Source: Neoscytalidium dimidiatum
Taxonomy: Eukaryota > Ascomycota > Dothideomycetes > Botryosphaeriales > Botryosphaeriaceae
Assembly (NCBI GenBank): GCA_037367355.1
Contig: CM074702.1
Coordinates: 1,550,001 to 1,614,000 of the forward strand
Direction of reading: 5' to 3'
Length of the DNA stretch: 64,000 nucleotides
How positions within the stretch are numbered: the stretch's first letter is position 1; each line of letters begins with the position of its first letter. The notes under the pieces are model-generated. The model did not search any database, was not told where the DNA came from, and worked only from the letters and a program-made list of their open reading frames with translations. Shown here one piece after another: positions 33,313-43,509 of the stretch. The position numbers and the translations under genes were made by a program.

Positions 33313-35931
33313 TTTGCCCGCCGTCTCCGAGTTGCTGGCAGTCGAGTTCCTGCTGAAGTTGCCGGAATTAGCTCTGTGCCGCTCCACTCATGCATGCAGC
33401 ATGAGACCCACAATGCCCATGACAATGCTTTCTTCGCGAATCATTTTCAGCCCCATACACCAGCCGAGCCGATCTGCATGCTCCGTCATGGCATCCACTA
33501 AAGCCGTTTCCACTTCTCGTTAGCATAATGTCGAGTAATGCCCTTTTTTGTTTTTTTTTTTCGTGAATGTTGCTCAGGACGTCCCACGGCCTCGGCCATG
33601 TTGTCCGGAGAGTCAGCACTTGCACAAGCTCTCCTCCTGGGCTGGGAAAATACCGCTCTACAAGGCGTCTCTGGAGAGCTTCGACTATGCAAGGTCCACC
33701 AATAGACGAAGTGGATTTCAGTTGACCCTTGCGCCAAGCCAATACGAACTTTCCGTGGTCCAGCCTTGGACCCGACTCTGAACATAGAGGTCAATAGTAC
33801 TGTTTTGCCCGGCTTGGCTAAGACGCCCAGCCTGATTGGCATTCCCAAGTCCTCAAAGAAGGTTTGCGAGCAGAGGAGAGCGGCCGACCCGAGGGACCAA
33901 GCTTGGTTAAGTATTACGGGCGGTTGGCGACGAGCGTTTTCATCGACATATGCTAGCGGTATCTTTTCTAAGGTTTCTGCATCGTGAAGGTGCGCCGCTA
34001 CTGCTGAACATCAGCTCATCTGAGCGTGTTGTTGATTTGAGTAAGCAAGCGGCAGAGAGATATTTGGAAGATACTTGGGCAGTAAAGTAGCCAGTGGTTA
34101 TCCTAAATGAGAGAATCAGGTTGAAACGAAACGTCGCTGGCCGTTTTGCTATTTTAGTAAACCCCGGCTGAAACAAACTCAAAGATCGTGAGTAGCGTAA
34201 GCAAACTATGTTCTAACATGACGTGAAACCATCGATAATTGAGTTTCTGAATGACGTGGGCGGCTGTTTAACGGTTGGCTTGGTTTAGTCAGTGGCCGAG
34301 GCATGTGCCAAAATGTATCTTCAGCCATGTGTCTTCTGGATGTATCTGTGTGAGCGTCCAGACCCGCAGCAGATGGTGCCTTTTGAGTAGCGAGCCGCTA
34401 TGAGTTTCCAAGCTACTCTGGCCTTGTCGGATAAATTAATGGGAGAATTTAACACGTTCGGGCAGTCCCGCGGAGTAGCAGCCAGGTGCGAAGGGCAGCT
34501 AAAGATAGACGTTAGTAGAAGAACAGCTGTTTCAACTAAGCCACGAACAGAGGCATCTGTAAATCTCTTTGCCGACCGCCTTGAGAACGGCCATCTCACA
34601 AACCGTAGCGGCTGCCTCCTACTATTGTCACGACAACCAATCGCGGTAACAAGCTATGGTCAGTCCAAGAGCTTCTTACACCTGTTCTCGTACAATAGTT
34701 GACGCACCGTGGTGCATATATTTAGCTAGGTGCACAACTCAGTACACAACAAGATAGACTTCAGGAATCCGGTAGAATCATACTACTGCACTGGGGATCG
34801 AGCATCAGGCTAAGTATTTAAAATCTTCGACCATAAAGCGCTAATGGCGTCGAGATTCCAGTGCGGTTTACTCTGTAGCCAAACTCCGAGATGACCGAAC
34901 GCCAAGAAGGCCGGTCCTCTTGATAAGCAGCTTTAGAACATCACATTGATCGAGGGAGCTGTCGGATGTACTTGCCTCCTGGAGTTAGAGGCGCGCTCAG
35001 AGTAATGCAATCTGCTCGCGCAAGTTCGCTCACGCCTTGCCTGATGAGGCAAAGCACTGCCTTTCTACCTCTTGCACGACATGAGCACGCATGGAATGGC
35101 CACGGGAATAGTTCGCAACGCCAGAGCAAGTAAACATGTCAGGAGCAATGTGGCGGATCCGATGGAAACCAAGATCAATCGGGAGAAGGTAAGAAAGCCT
35201 TCTCAAGAGAGTAGTACAACAAAAGAAATTAGTTATCTTGCCACTTGCTTTTTTTTTGCCTGTCCATCGCGCGCATCCCCGATTGCATTTGGTGTAGATT
35301 GCCCAGAAGGTCATCTGATACTTCACACTCCTCAAGATGCTATATTTACTGGCGAAGAAACCAAGCCGGTGGCTGGGTTTAAGGCCATTCCAGATTAATT
35401 AACGAGATGCTGATGGGTATTTGAGGGGCAGGAGAACTGCGGCGATATGGGCGCTCGGACTTTTTTCTCGGGCTGCTGGAAGAGTATCTGTTATCACTGG
35501 AATTGAGCAATCGGGCATATCTCAACGGAGTGGAGCGGGTGGAGAGTAAAGGCAGCCATGACTCTCTTTTGTGGTGCCGAGGCGGGCGTGTTTCGCGGAA
35601 GGGAGGCGCTCCCGAAACCCCGCGCGGGAGCCAGGCCTGATGACTCGGGAGGCCAAGCTGCATCCCGCTCTCTCAAGCTTTCATCGTCCGGATAGCACGC
35701 ATCCATCCCCACCTGTCTTCGCATGCGACTGCCGCTTTGAACCTGTTATCTCCGCACTGATGCAAGGTACCGCGCTCACCTCCGCCTACCTGGGCTGTCG
35801 GCCTCGAGCTGCTATCTTTCGCCTAGTCTCCGACGGCTATCGCAATAAGCCCCGCGAAAGCATGCGTATGCAGCCCAGTCCGCGCCTTATCGCTACTGCG
35901 TCTTCTGCGCCCTTGGCCTTTGTCTTAACGC

Positions 35932-35938
35932 TATAAAA
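35932..35938 (+). promoter_or_regulatory. TATA box of the amine oxidase gene
   Basis: A perfect TATAAAA lies 66 bp upstream of the amine oxidase ATG at 36004 and is followed by a short pyrimidine-rich leader. Position and match suggest the core promoter. Confidence 0.6.
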
Positions 35939-36003
35939 GCTCAATTCGTCAACGACTCCCCCCATGATAAGCTTTCTGCCTGTCTCACCGGGCGCCTTTC
36001 ACT

Positions 36004-37673
36004 ATGCGGCTTTCAACCTCTGCTATCGCTTCCTTATCTTGCGCTCTCTCGGCCTCTCAATTTGTTTCGGCCGCGGTGTCACACACGAGGGCCGACGATA
36101 AGCAATGCCGCAGGACAACTGTTGCTGTTCTCGGCGCTGGCGTAGCAGGCATTACAGCCGCCCAGGCTCTCTCCAATCAGTCAATATCTGACTTTTTGAT
36201 CATTGATCGGAACGATTATGTGGGAGGACGTGTCGCGCATACCACATTTGGCAAGAAACCTGACGGTTCGCCTTATGTCGTTGAGCTCGGGTAAACCCCT
36301 CGTGAGACAACAAGCCGTAGACTCTTGGCTGACAAAATAACAGTGCAAATTGGATCCAAGGACTTGTCTCTGAAGGTGGACCGGAGAACCCAATCTGGAC
36401 TCTTGGAAAGAAATACAATGTCACAAATACCTACTCCAACTACAGCTCCATCCTCACATTTAACGAGACGGGCGCTGCTGACTACACACACCTTTTGGAC
36501 GACTTCGAGGATGCCTACGCCACTGCGGAACAGAACGCCGGTTACATAGTGACGGAGAACCTGCAGGATATGAGTACCAGGGCAGGGTTCAGCCTCGCGG
36601 GATGGAAGCCGAAGAAGGATATGGCCGCGCAGGCAGTTGAATGGTGGGAGTGGGATTGGGAAACCTCCTATTCGCCTGAGCAAAGTGGCTTTGCGGCTGG
36701 AATCTGGGGATACAATGCCACTTTCTACCAATTCAGCGAGGAGAACAACTTCGTCATCGATCAGCGCGGCTTTAATGCGTTTGTCGTTGGAGAGGCCAGT
36801 ACTTACCTCAAAGCAAACGATTCACGTTTGCTGCTCAATACCACTGTCGAGAGCATTTCTTACTCTACGGACGGCGTCACCGTCCATAATTCGGATGGAA
36901 GCTGTATCTCTGCCGCTTACGCCATCTGTACCTTCTCCGTTGGAGTCCTCCAAAACGAAGTTGTTGCCTTTGATCCTCCACTGCCGGATTGGAAGCAAGA
37001 TGCGATCGAAAATTTCCAGATGGGCACCTACACCAAAATCTTCATGCAGTTCAACGACACTTTCTGGGATGAAGATACCCAATTCTTCCTCTACGCTGAC
37101 CCTGACACTCGAGGTTACTATCCGGTGTGGCAGTCACTTTCCACTGACGGTTTCATCCCCGGGAGCAACATATTCTTCGCAACGGTTGTTGGAGATGAGT
37201 CATACCGCATCGAGCAACAGACCGTTGAAGAAACAACTGCGGAGCTAATGGACGTTCTTCGTCTGATGTTCCCTGACAAGGACATTCCAGAACCCATCGA
37301 CGTCATGTATCCTCGCTGGAGCTTGGAACCCTGGGCCCACGGATCCTATTCGAATTGGCCTGTGGGTACTACTTTGGAGAAGCACCAAAACCTCCGCGCC
37401 AACGTGGATCGGCTCTGGTTTGCTGGAGAGGCAAATTCCGCGGAGTATTTCGGCTTTTTGCATGGAGCGTGGTTTGAGGGTCGGGATGTCGGCCAGCGGA
37501 TAGCAGGCCTGCTCGGGCAAGTGTGCACCAATGCGGATGCCACTGGTAACATGACCGGCGCTTGCGGTGCGATGCAAAGATACGAGATTCTTCATGGAAC
37601 GACCTCGTTTGAGGAGTACAACCTCGAGAATGGCATTATGGTCAGTCCGTTTGTAACATACGGCGATGAGTAA
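36004..37673 (+). CDS. Secreted flavin-containing polyamine/amine oxidase
   Basis: FAD-dependent oxidase of 538 aa that should oxidise polyamines or related amines with release of H2O2. Exons are 36004-36290 and 36344-37673. The 53-nt intron starts GTAAAC, contains GGCTGAC and ends AACAG. It joins VVELG to ANWIQGLVSEGGPENPIW, the conserved junction of the family. Residues 1-23 form a signal peptide, so the enzyme is predicted extracellular or vacuolar. FAD-binding elements are VAVLGAGVAGITAAQAL (Gly44-x-Gly46-x-x-Gly49), IIDRNDYVGGRV and the C-terminal LWFAGEANSAEYFGFLHGAW. Several N-glycosylation sequons (NVT, NYS, NET, NDS, NTT, NDT) fit secretion. It lies about 1.8 kb from the monooxygenase gene, so membership of the tryptophan-related block to the right is uncertain. 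Confidence 0.92.
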
Positions 37674-39455
37674 TCTGGAGATTTGCATGGCTTAATTAAA
37701 TATTGAACACTTTGAGAGAAACGAAGTTTCCTCTTGACTGGATATGATGAGCAGCAAAATTCTGTATTAGAATGCTGATGAACAGATGCCGTATAATCGT
37801 TGAAGTCTTCCGGTTGCGACTGTACAAGAGTAGCCACAGTTCTCAGCCCTAGCAACATATCAAATCCGCGTGGCCGGACTTCCATGTTCGTTTTATCGAA
37901 ATGCTGCGCGTAGCGATTCACAATCGGAATTTGAGGCAGACCGATCGAAACGTCAGCTTTTTGAGTTACGGAGAGCCCCAGCATCCGAACATCGTGTTTA
38001 TCTTGAGGGGACTAGTACCTCGGTTCCTGATCAGTGATCAAGTCTTGACAGCACACTTTCCAGGAAACTTTCACCTACTGGACGGCGCGATTCACAGATG
38101 CGATGTGAGCGGCAGGACGGACTTGAAGGTGCAAAAGGATCCAAGCCGAGATTCTTCAGGTCATGCCATGTTGTAGACAGAGATATCATGTACGTTGGCA
38201 AATCATTAAGGGCGTCTAACATGTTCTTGTAAGGGTGTTGACTATTCTTGTTTCATTACACTGTCGGGGATAGTCTTTCAACAAGCATGTCCTGATGGAG
38301 TACCAAAGCATCTCCCCATGATGTGTAGCCGATTGAGAACTTTAGCCGTCTGGTAGGGTCAGCACAACAAATGTTTCAACATACGAACTGTGCCATGCTG
38401 CAACGTGCCGGAAATGTCGGTAATAGGCTGCGCTCCATACCATCCTCGAAGTAGCTCCCTTCACATATTCCATGGATAAGTAAGCGCGTCCGTCAAGAGG
38501 CCAAAGCTAAAATTTAAAAGCTGGCTTGTCCCGCGTGGCATCGGGGTGATTCCGAGATCCCCTTTACCTGCCGAACTGATAACCCCGCGCAACCTGGCTT
38601 ATGGCGCCTGTACTCCAGACGCCACGTTGCGTCCTAGGCTAACTAAGAATTAACTAGGAGTCAGCCTCGACGCAAACGGAAGGGGAAGCAGCGGGAGTTT
38701 TGGTAGCGCTTCGGGGCAGCCCTTAGGTCCCGGTATCTATCGCCAGCGCCATACCTAATGGAGGCATGTTTATGAGTACGGATCGGGGAAGCAGTGCGAG
38801 GTGGGCAGTGGAGTAGCCGGGTCGAGCTGGCTTAGGAGCGGATGGCAAGTGTTGCGGTGGATCTAGACGGACTTCAGGCTCGCTACCAGCTCAAGCGCAC
38901 GCCAGAGCCGAAGGTCCGACGCCACGGAGCGCATCCCGCGGTGATGGTAGCAAGGGATGAATGCATGTAAGAAAATATAAGGATTGCGCCTCCGTCAATC
39001 ATAGTGCGGAATTCAACCAAGGATTAAGCGCGACACGTGTGTAGATGAACGTACCCTGTCTTGGCGTAATCGAGGCTCAGAAGCTCAAAACAGTCTGGAC
39101 TCAGCTTCACCGTCCAAAAAGTTGCCGAGTGACTTCGGACTGTGGCTATGTTCCGCTTGGAGGGCTACTTTTGGCAATAATAATCGATGATAAGTCGGCA
39201 GTCGGCTCCCCGCGTCATCCGCGTTTGTGGTCTCCGCTTCTTTCCGAGCGTAGTAAGCGCCAATTCTCCGACGTTCTTCGCAATCCAAGCCGATGGGCTC
39301 ATACATCGCGGAAAGTGTCATGGATCAAAACCTTCAGCAGCATTGTCCATGTGTCATGGGCGCGCTGCTCAACAATAAATGTCAGCCGGTGTCAGGATAG
39401 TTACAATGCTAAACCATCCGTTCTCCAGCGGCTTCAAACGACCCGCCCATTTGCA
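37674..39455. other. Intergenic region upstream of the monooxygenase
   Basis: About 1.8 kb. The monooxygenase frame stays open back to 39045, but the added residues share no family sequence and are read from what looks like promoter and leader. No other gene is supported. Confidence 0.45.
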
Positions 39456-40691
39456 ATGTCAAACAAATCCACAGTCCTCATTGTCGGCGCAGGCCCGGTA
39501 GGATTGATCCTCGCGCTGCGCCTGGCCCTTGCAAATATCGATGTCGTCGTCATCGAGGCTCAGAATGACCTCGACGACGCCCCAAAAGCGATGGCACACA
39601 TGCCGTCCGCCTTTCCAGAATTCAAAAAGGCAGGCATATTCGGAGACCTTATCGCCGAAGCTGGAGAGCTGGCTAACACGACTGTTGCATTCCGGAGGAC
39701 TTCCGACTCGTCCATCATTTTTGCGCCCCCACCGAATCCTGCCGGGCCGGGTGTACTAATCATACCTCAAGGAAAGCTCAACAGAATAGTATATGAGCAT
39801 GTCAAAAGGCACGATAACGCAACTGTACTGCTTGGCCATACGCTCCGGTCCGTGGACGACTCGTCGCATGATGTCATCAAGGCAACCGTGGCAACGCCTG
39901 ATGGATCCGAGAAGACTTTCGAAGCTTCCATTCTCGTGGGTGCGGATGGAGGAAAAAGCACCGTGAGGAAGCTGTCAGGGATCCAGTTTGAAGGAGAGAC
40001 GCTGCCCTGTCAGCTTGTTGCTTCAGACGTCTACTACGATTTTGCCAAGTACGGAGGGTTCAAGCATGCCAATTTCATGACAGACACGGAGCACTACGGC
40101 ATGATTGGTCAGATCACAAGTGATGGACTTTGGCGCGTGTCGTTCAGCGTCCCTCTGGGCTATGACTTGAATGACATTGAGGCTGTAGCTCCGGAAAAGT
40201 TTGAGGCCATGATGCCTGGGCCGAGGCCACTGGAGTACAAAATTCATCGTCTCGCACCGTACAAGGCGCAACAACTCTGCGCGACGACCTTCCGGAAAGG
40301 CCGCGTTCTCTTAGCTGGAGATGCGGCGCATCGTGAGTCAATCGGCCCCAGACGAGTAGATCAGTGCAAGCTAATGTTGAGCATAGTGACCAACCCGTAC
40401 GCAGGCTGGGGCATGGCTGCTGGCATTTTCGACGCTGGCAGCCTGGCAGAGGCTCTGGTATCTCATCTAAAACATGGAACTCCGGAGGGTATTCTGGATG
40501 CTTGGGCCAATGCGCGGCGCAGCACGTTCCTTGAAGTCATCGACCCAATCTCCCGGGATTGTTTTTGGGCGATGCAGGATCCTGATGTGGACTCGCTACA
40601 TATGAGGCATCCGCTCATCAAAGCTATGAGGGCTGGGAAGCCTCCGGTCATAGCTACTGACGTGACGCTGCTTGAAGGATTTGTGTCATAG
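39456..40691 (+). CDS. FAD-dependent aromatic monooxygenase (FAD_binding_3 family)
   Basis: Flavoprotein hydroxylase of 393 aa. Exons are 39456-40332 and 40387-40691. The 54-nt intron (GTGAGT...CATAG) is in frame, so an unspliced reading stays open but breaks GDAAHL-TNPYAGWGMAAGIF. I chose the ATG at 39456 because it gives MSNKSTVLIVGAGPVGLILA with the GxGxxG dinucleotide fold at residues 11-16. The central DG motif is LVGADGGKSTVRKLSG and the FAD ribose motif is VLLAGDAAHLTNP, so all three class A monooxygenase signatures are present. Family members hydroxylate salicylate-, anthranilate- and phenol-like substrates. In this neighbourhood a deaminating anthranilate 3-hydroxylase giving 2,3-dihydroxybenzoate is an attractive but unproven role. 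The alpha/beta hydrolase gene converges on it only 87 bp downstream. Confidence 0.92.
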   Translation: MSNKSTVLIVGAGPVGLILALRLALANIDVVVIEAQNDLDDAPKAMAHMPSAFPEFKKAGIFGDLIAEAGELANTTVAFRRTSDSSIIFAPPPNPAGPGVLIIPQGKLNRIVYEHVKRHDNATVLLGHTLRSVDDSSHDVIKATVATPDGSEKTFEASILVGADGGKSTVRKLSGIQFEGETLPCQLVASDVYYDFAKYGGFKHANFMTDTEHYGMIGQITSDGLWRVSFSVPLGYDLNDIEAVAPEKFEAMMPGPRPLEYKIHRLAPYKAQQLCATTFRKGRVLLAGDAAHRESIGPRRVDQCKLMLSIVTNPYAGWGMAAGIFDAGSLAEALVSHLKHGTPEGILDAWANARRSTFLEVIDPISRDCFWAMQDPDVDSLHMRHPLIKAMRAGKPPVIATDVTLLEGFVS

Positions 40692-40778
40692 GTTGGAAAC
40701 TTCTCTGGTCATTTGGCTGCGCAATTATCAATTTGATTCTGTACCGATATAAGCCTTGTTGGATGGTTTCGGCAATAT

Positions 40779-41638
40779 TTACGACTTAACCTTCTCGAGT
40801 CCCTCCTGAACTGCAGCCTCGATTCCGTCTAGTACTTGATCAGGCACAGAGAGAAAAGCCGAATGAGAGCCGGTGTTCCTTCGGATGGTGCCACCGAGAG
40901 ATTGGGCCATGGCCTCTTGAACAGGTGGGACAAGGATCGTGTCGCCGTCACTGATAAAGTACATGCAGGGGATTTCGTGCCATGGCTCGTAGGTGGATGT
41001 GCCAGCAAAGACCGCGCCAGCAGTGTGCGTGAGGCGAGCGGCCCATTTCTGCTGCTCAGACGGAGAGAGGTCTGGAAAAGCCGTCTCGGACGGCAGGTCG
41101 GCGAAAACTTTGGGTCCCTGCGATTCTAAGATGGCTGGGTTGCTTGCAGCAGCGGGCTAGGACGTACCTCAATTCTCATGAACGGCAAAGGCTGACCACC
41201 GAGCATGTCAAGCAAACTTTTTCCCTTAGGCAGGGCGAATGCGGAGAGATAGATAATTTCGAGGATTCCGCCCTTCTTCCCCTGGCTGGCGCGCTTCTTT
41301 GCGCCGAAGCCCTCGCTGGCGCAGGAGCCGACAACTCCGCCTGAGGACTGATGGTGAGTGAGTGGACGGTATGCTGACAGACGGAACGTACCGTAGGAGT
41401 GCAAGAGGACAACAACGTGTTTAAGCTCGTCGTCAATCAGACGTGCGAGAGTGCCCCTCAAAAAGGCAACATCGGTCTCCAGAGTTTGGTCTGCGGGCTC
41501 GCTGCCGACAGAAGGATGGTCGACAGCAACCGACTCGTAGCCCTTCTCGGTAAGCAGACGGCGCAGAGGACCGAAAGCGTCCGATGGCTGCCAGGCGCCA
41601 GGCACAAGCAAGATGGTTGGCTTGGATCCAGCAGTCAT
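40779..41638 (-). CDS. Alpha/beta hydrolase
   Basis: Cytosolic alpha/beta-hydrolase-fold enzyme of 252 aa. Exons are 41638-41392, 41340-41168 and 41117-40779. I chose the ATG at 41638 because it places TILLVPGAWQPSDAF at the usual distance from the N-terminus; the frame upstream has only GTG. The nucleophile motif VVLLHSYGGVVGS (Ser in HSYGG) is formed across the first intron (GTACGT...CCTCAG). The acid is in ISDGDTILVPP and the histidine in GSHSAFLS, so the triad is complete. The fold resembles methylesterase/hydroxynitrile-lyase-like members of the superfamily. It is not the HGGxW-type kynurenine formamidase. Still, no other formamidase is seen near the dioxygenase and kynureninase, so hydrolysis of a formyl or ester intermediate is a reasonable guess only. 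Confidence 0.9.
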
Positions 41639-42713
41639 GGCGGCGAGGGTTGCTATGGGAGACTTTGGCACCAGAGCGGGTAGCTGGAGGGCATCTTAAA
41701 TGGAGAGGAGACAACGGCCCGCGGCGGCATGGTGGGGCAGGAATGAAGTGAGACAGACAAGCTTGAGTCGTGGCACCGGGAGGTGTGGGCTGTTTGGGTG
41801 AGCAATACTGCCGTGGAAGTCATCCGAGGCCGTGCTGGGGTGCTGAGGAGGCCGAGTTTGGATGGGGATGAGCTGCCTTCCGCAGTGAGGGCTTAGTGGG
41901 CTTAGTGCCTCTACGCGCAGCAGCCCATCTTCCGACTTCCGCTGCCAACAACGCGCCCGAACTCACCGAGACGCAGCCGCTTGCTCTTTGACCCACTCAC
42001 CTCATCCACGCGTAGGACCTCACGAACTCTGCCGAACATACCGAGTCGCGCTCGGCATTTCTTGTCAATCGCGACCTCATTGCAGATACGCACCGAGGCC
42101 TACCGATCAAGACCTTGATCGTGATCTGCGAACCCTTCCGCCGCTCACCCCTCTTGAAAACTTAGCGCCCTTCCACTACCCGACGCTTCCACCTCCATGG
42201 CACGCCGCTTGTGGGTTTGCCGCGCGTTATCATATTCAACCTTCCGAACGACGCGCGCCCAGTGTGTGCGTGCGTTTTATGTCACCCCATTCGCCTGATG
42301 TTCCTCATTTGTCCGCTTGGTGAGTCAGTCATCGTCGCACCAACCCCCGCCCCGATCGTCTCGACCCTTAACTTTCCTGCGCATCACCCGCAGTTTTCCG
42401 CGTGGCAGAACCGTATTAGTCTCTTGCCCGCAACCTTCTCCCCGCATCCGATGGATATCTGGAGCCTCGTAAAATTGCCTATCATATTATTGGCTCACGG
42501 ATTACCAAGACAGGAAATTCATTCACAGCTGAGCACAATTACAACTATAAACCCAGTCCCACACTTTCTTCTCAAACCACGCCCGAATACCGAAGATCGC
42601 GCCTTCAGTTTTTTGTTTTCGTGCCCATTTACTTTCATGCGAAGCGTGCCAGGTCCTGCCTAGCTGAAAAGGACCAAAGAAAAACCGGGCCAGAAACCAG
42701 GTTTCCGAAATTG
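41639..42713. other. Intergenic region between hydrolase and Zn2Cys6 gene
   Basis: About 1.1 kb with no supported gene; holds the hydrolase upstream region and the 3' end of the regulator. Confidence 0.45.
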
Positions 42714-43509
42714 TCAGGAAAGAAGTTCGTCGATGGACAAACACCGCCCCTTCTTCGTGCTTGGAAGGGGAGCTTTTCTGATCTCGTCTCTGCGCACGTC
42801 TGGCCCGGAAGGCCCCTCCCCAATTATCCATTTGCTGCCCTCCGAAGCGAAGGGGTCCTTCCAAATGGGAAAGGACGGAGTATCGGGCGGAGTTCCTGCT
42901 CCTGGGAGCATCGAGCTCCGCAAATCCGCCCTTTGACAAGACGACATTTGCGAAGACGTCGAATCTCTCCTCAAGAACTGCGACGACGTCGAATCTCTCC
43001 TCGAGAACTGGGGCGAAGTGGCATCTCTCCCAGGAAGTGACCACGAGGAATCTCTTCTCAGCGGGAGAGGTAGTAGCGTTGGCCTGTCGAATCTTGGGAC
43101 AAGCTGTTGTTGAGAAAAGTGCGAATGCGACCCGTGCGCAGGCGTGGCATTTGCCTCGACTTTTGGAGCAATTTCAAATCTGGCGTTCATGAGTATTTGT
43201 GGAGAACTCTGGACTCGACAATACTCACGTAGGTTTGCTGATGTTGACATCGTAGATTCGTGGCCTGCCTCTCTTCTTGTGCTCCGGGTCGAAGCAGTCC
43301 GTCTGTGCCGGAGAAGGAGGTCAGTCAAGTCTCCAGTAGCACCGTTTGGATGGTGTGAGACTCACTCCTCTGCCAGATGCAACGCAACGCTTACAAGGGC
43401 GTTGGTCCTCGCACCGAGCATGAAGCCTGCGACAATGGTTGCAGGCAGAGTTCACGGGCACTGATGGCCTTCTCGTCTTGGGCTTATAATGCAGCGATGC
43501 ATCATCCAT
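42714..43509 (-). CDS. Small Zn2Cys6 transcription factor with RRDS repeats
   Basis: Protein of 227 aa. Exons are 43509-43366, 43302-43229 and 43179-42714. The cluster is C-x2-C-x6-C-x5-C-x2-C-x8-C in ACNHCRRLHARC...PCKRCVASGRGTDC. Its sixth Cys is supplied by exon 2, which confirms the first intron (GTGAGT...GCACAG). KKRGRPRIYDV follows and looks like an AT-hook or nuclear localisation signal. The ATG at 43509 is the first in frame; the frame extends upstream only through a TTG. The C-half is Ser-rich and holds three near-identical 10-aa units around RRDSTSSQF, then ends TKKGRCLSIDELLS. There is no fungal_trans middle-homology domain, so this is a short regulator, perhaps a partner or competitor. 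It sits between the hydrolase and the tryptophan synthase and could be pathway specific. Confidence 0.85.
42955..43044 (-). repeat. Three 30-bp tandem units inside the Zn2Cys6 coding sequence
   Basis: Units at 42955-42984, 42985-43014 and 43015-43044 keep the frame and encode 10-residue repeats centred on RRDS or the diverged GRDA. The first two units are almost identical at DNA level, which points to recent duplication. Confidence 0.75.

Larger units (their letters stand above)
32688..36003. other. Long intergenic region without a recognised gene
   Basis: About 3.3 kb between two divergent genes. It contains a 7-bp tandem repeat (33285-33312), T/A runs (33548-33562) and many short open frames on both strands. 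A frame at 33283-33501 starts MQLAARSSQLFARRLRVAGS and resembles a mitochondrial leader, but it is read through the repeat and leads nowhere. Confidence 0.45.

Noticed and set aside
33283..33501. Frame starting MQLAARSSQLFARRL resembling a mitochondrial leader
   Set aside because: Its start is encoded by a 7-bp tandem repeat, and there is no recognisable mature protein or downstream exon.
39045..39455. N-terminal extension of the monooxygenase frame
   Set aside because: The added 137 residues show no family sequence, whereas the ATG at 39456 puts the GxGxxG motif at the normal position.
41639..41671. Extension of the alpha/beta hydrolase start by 11 codons
   Set aside because: The upstream codon is GTG, not ATG; the ATG at 41638 fits the family's N-terminus.
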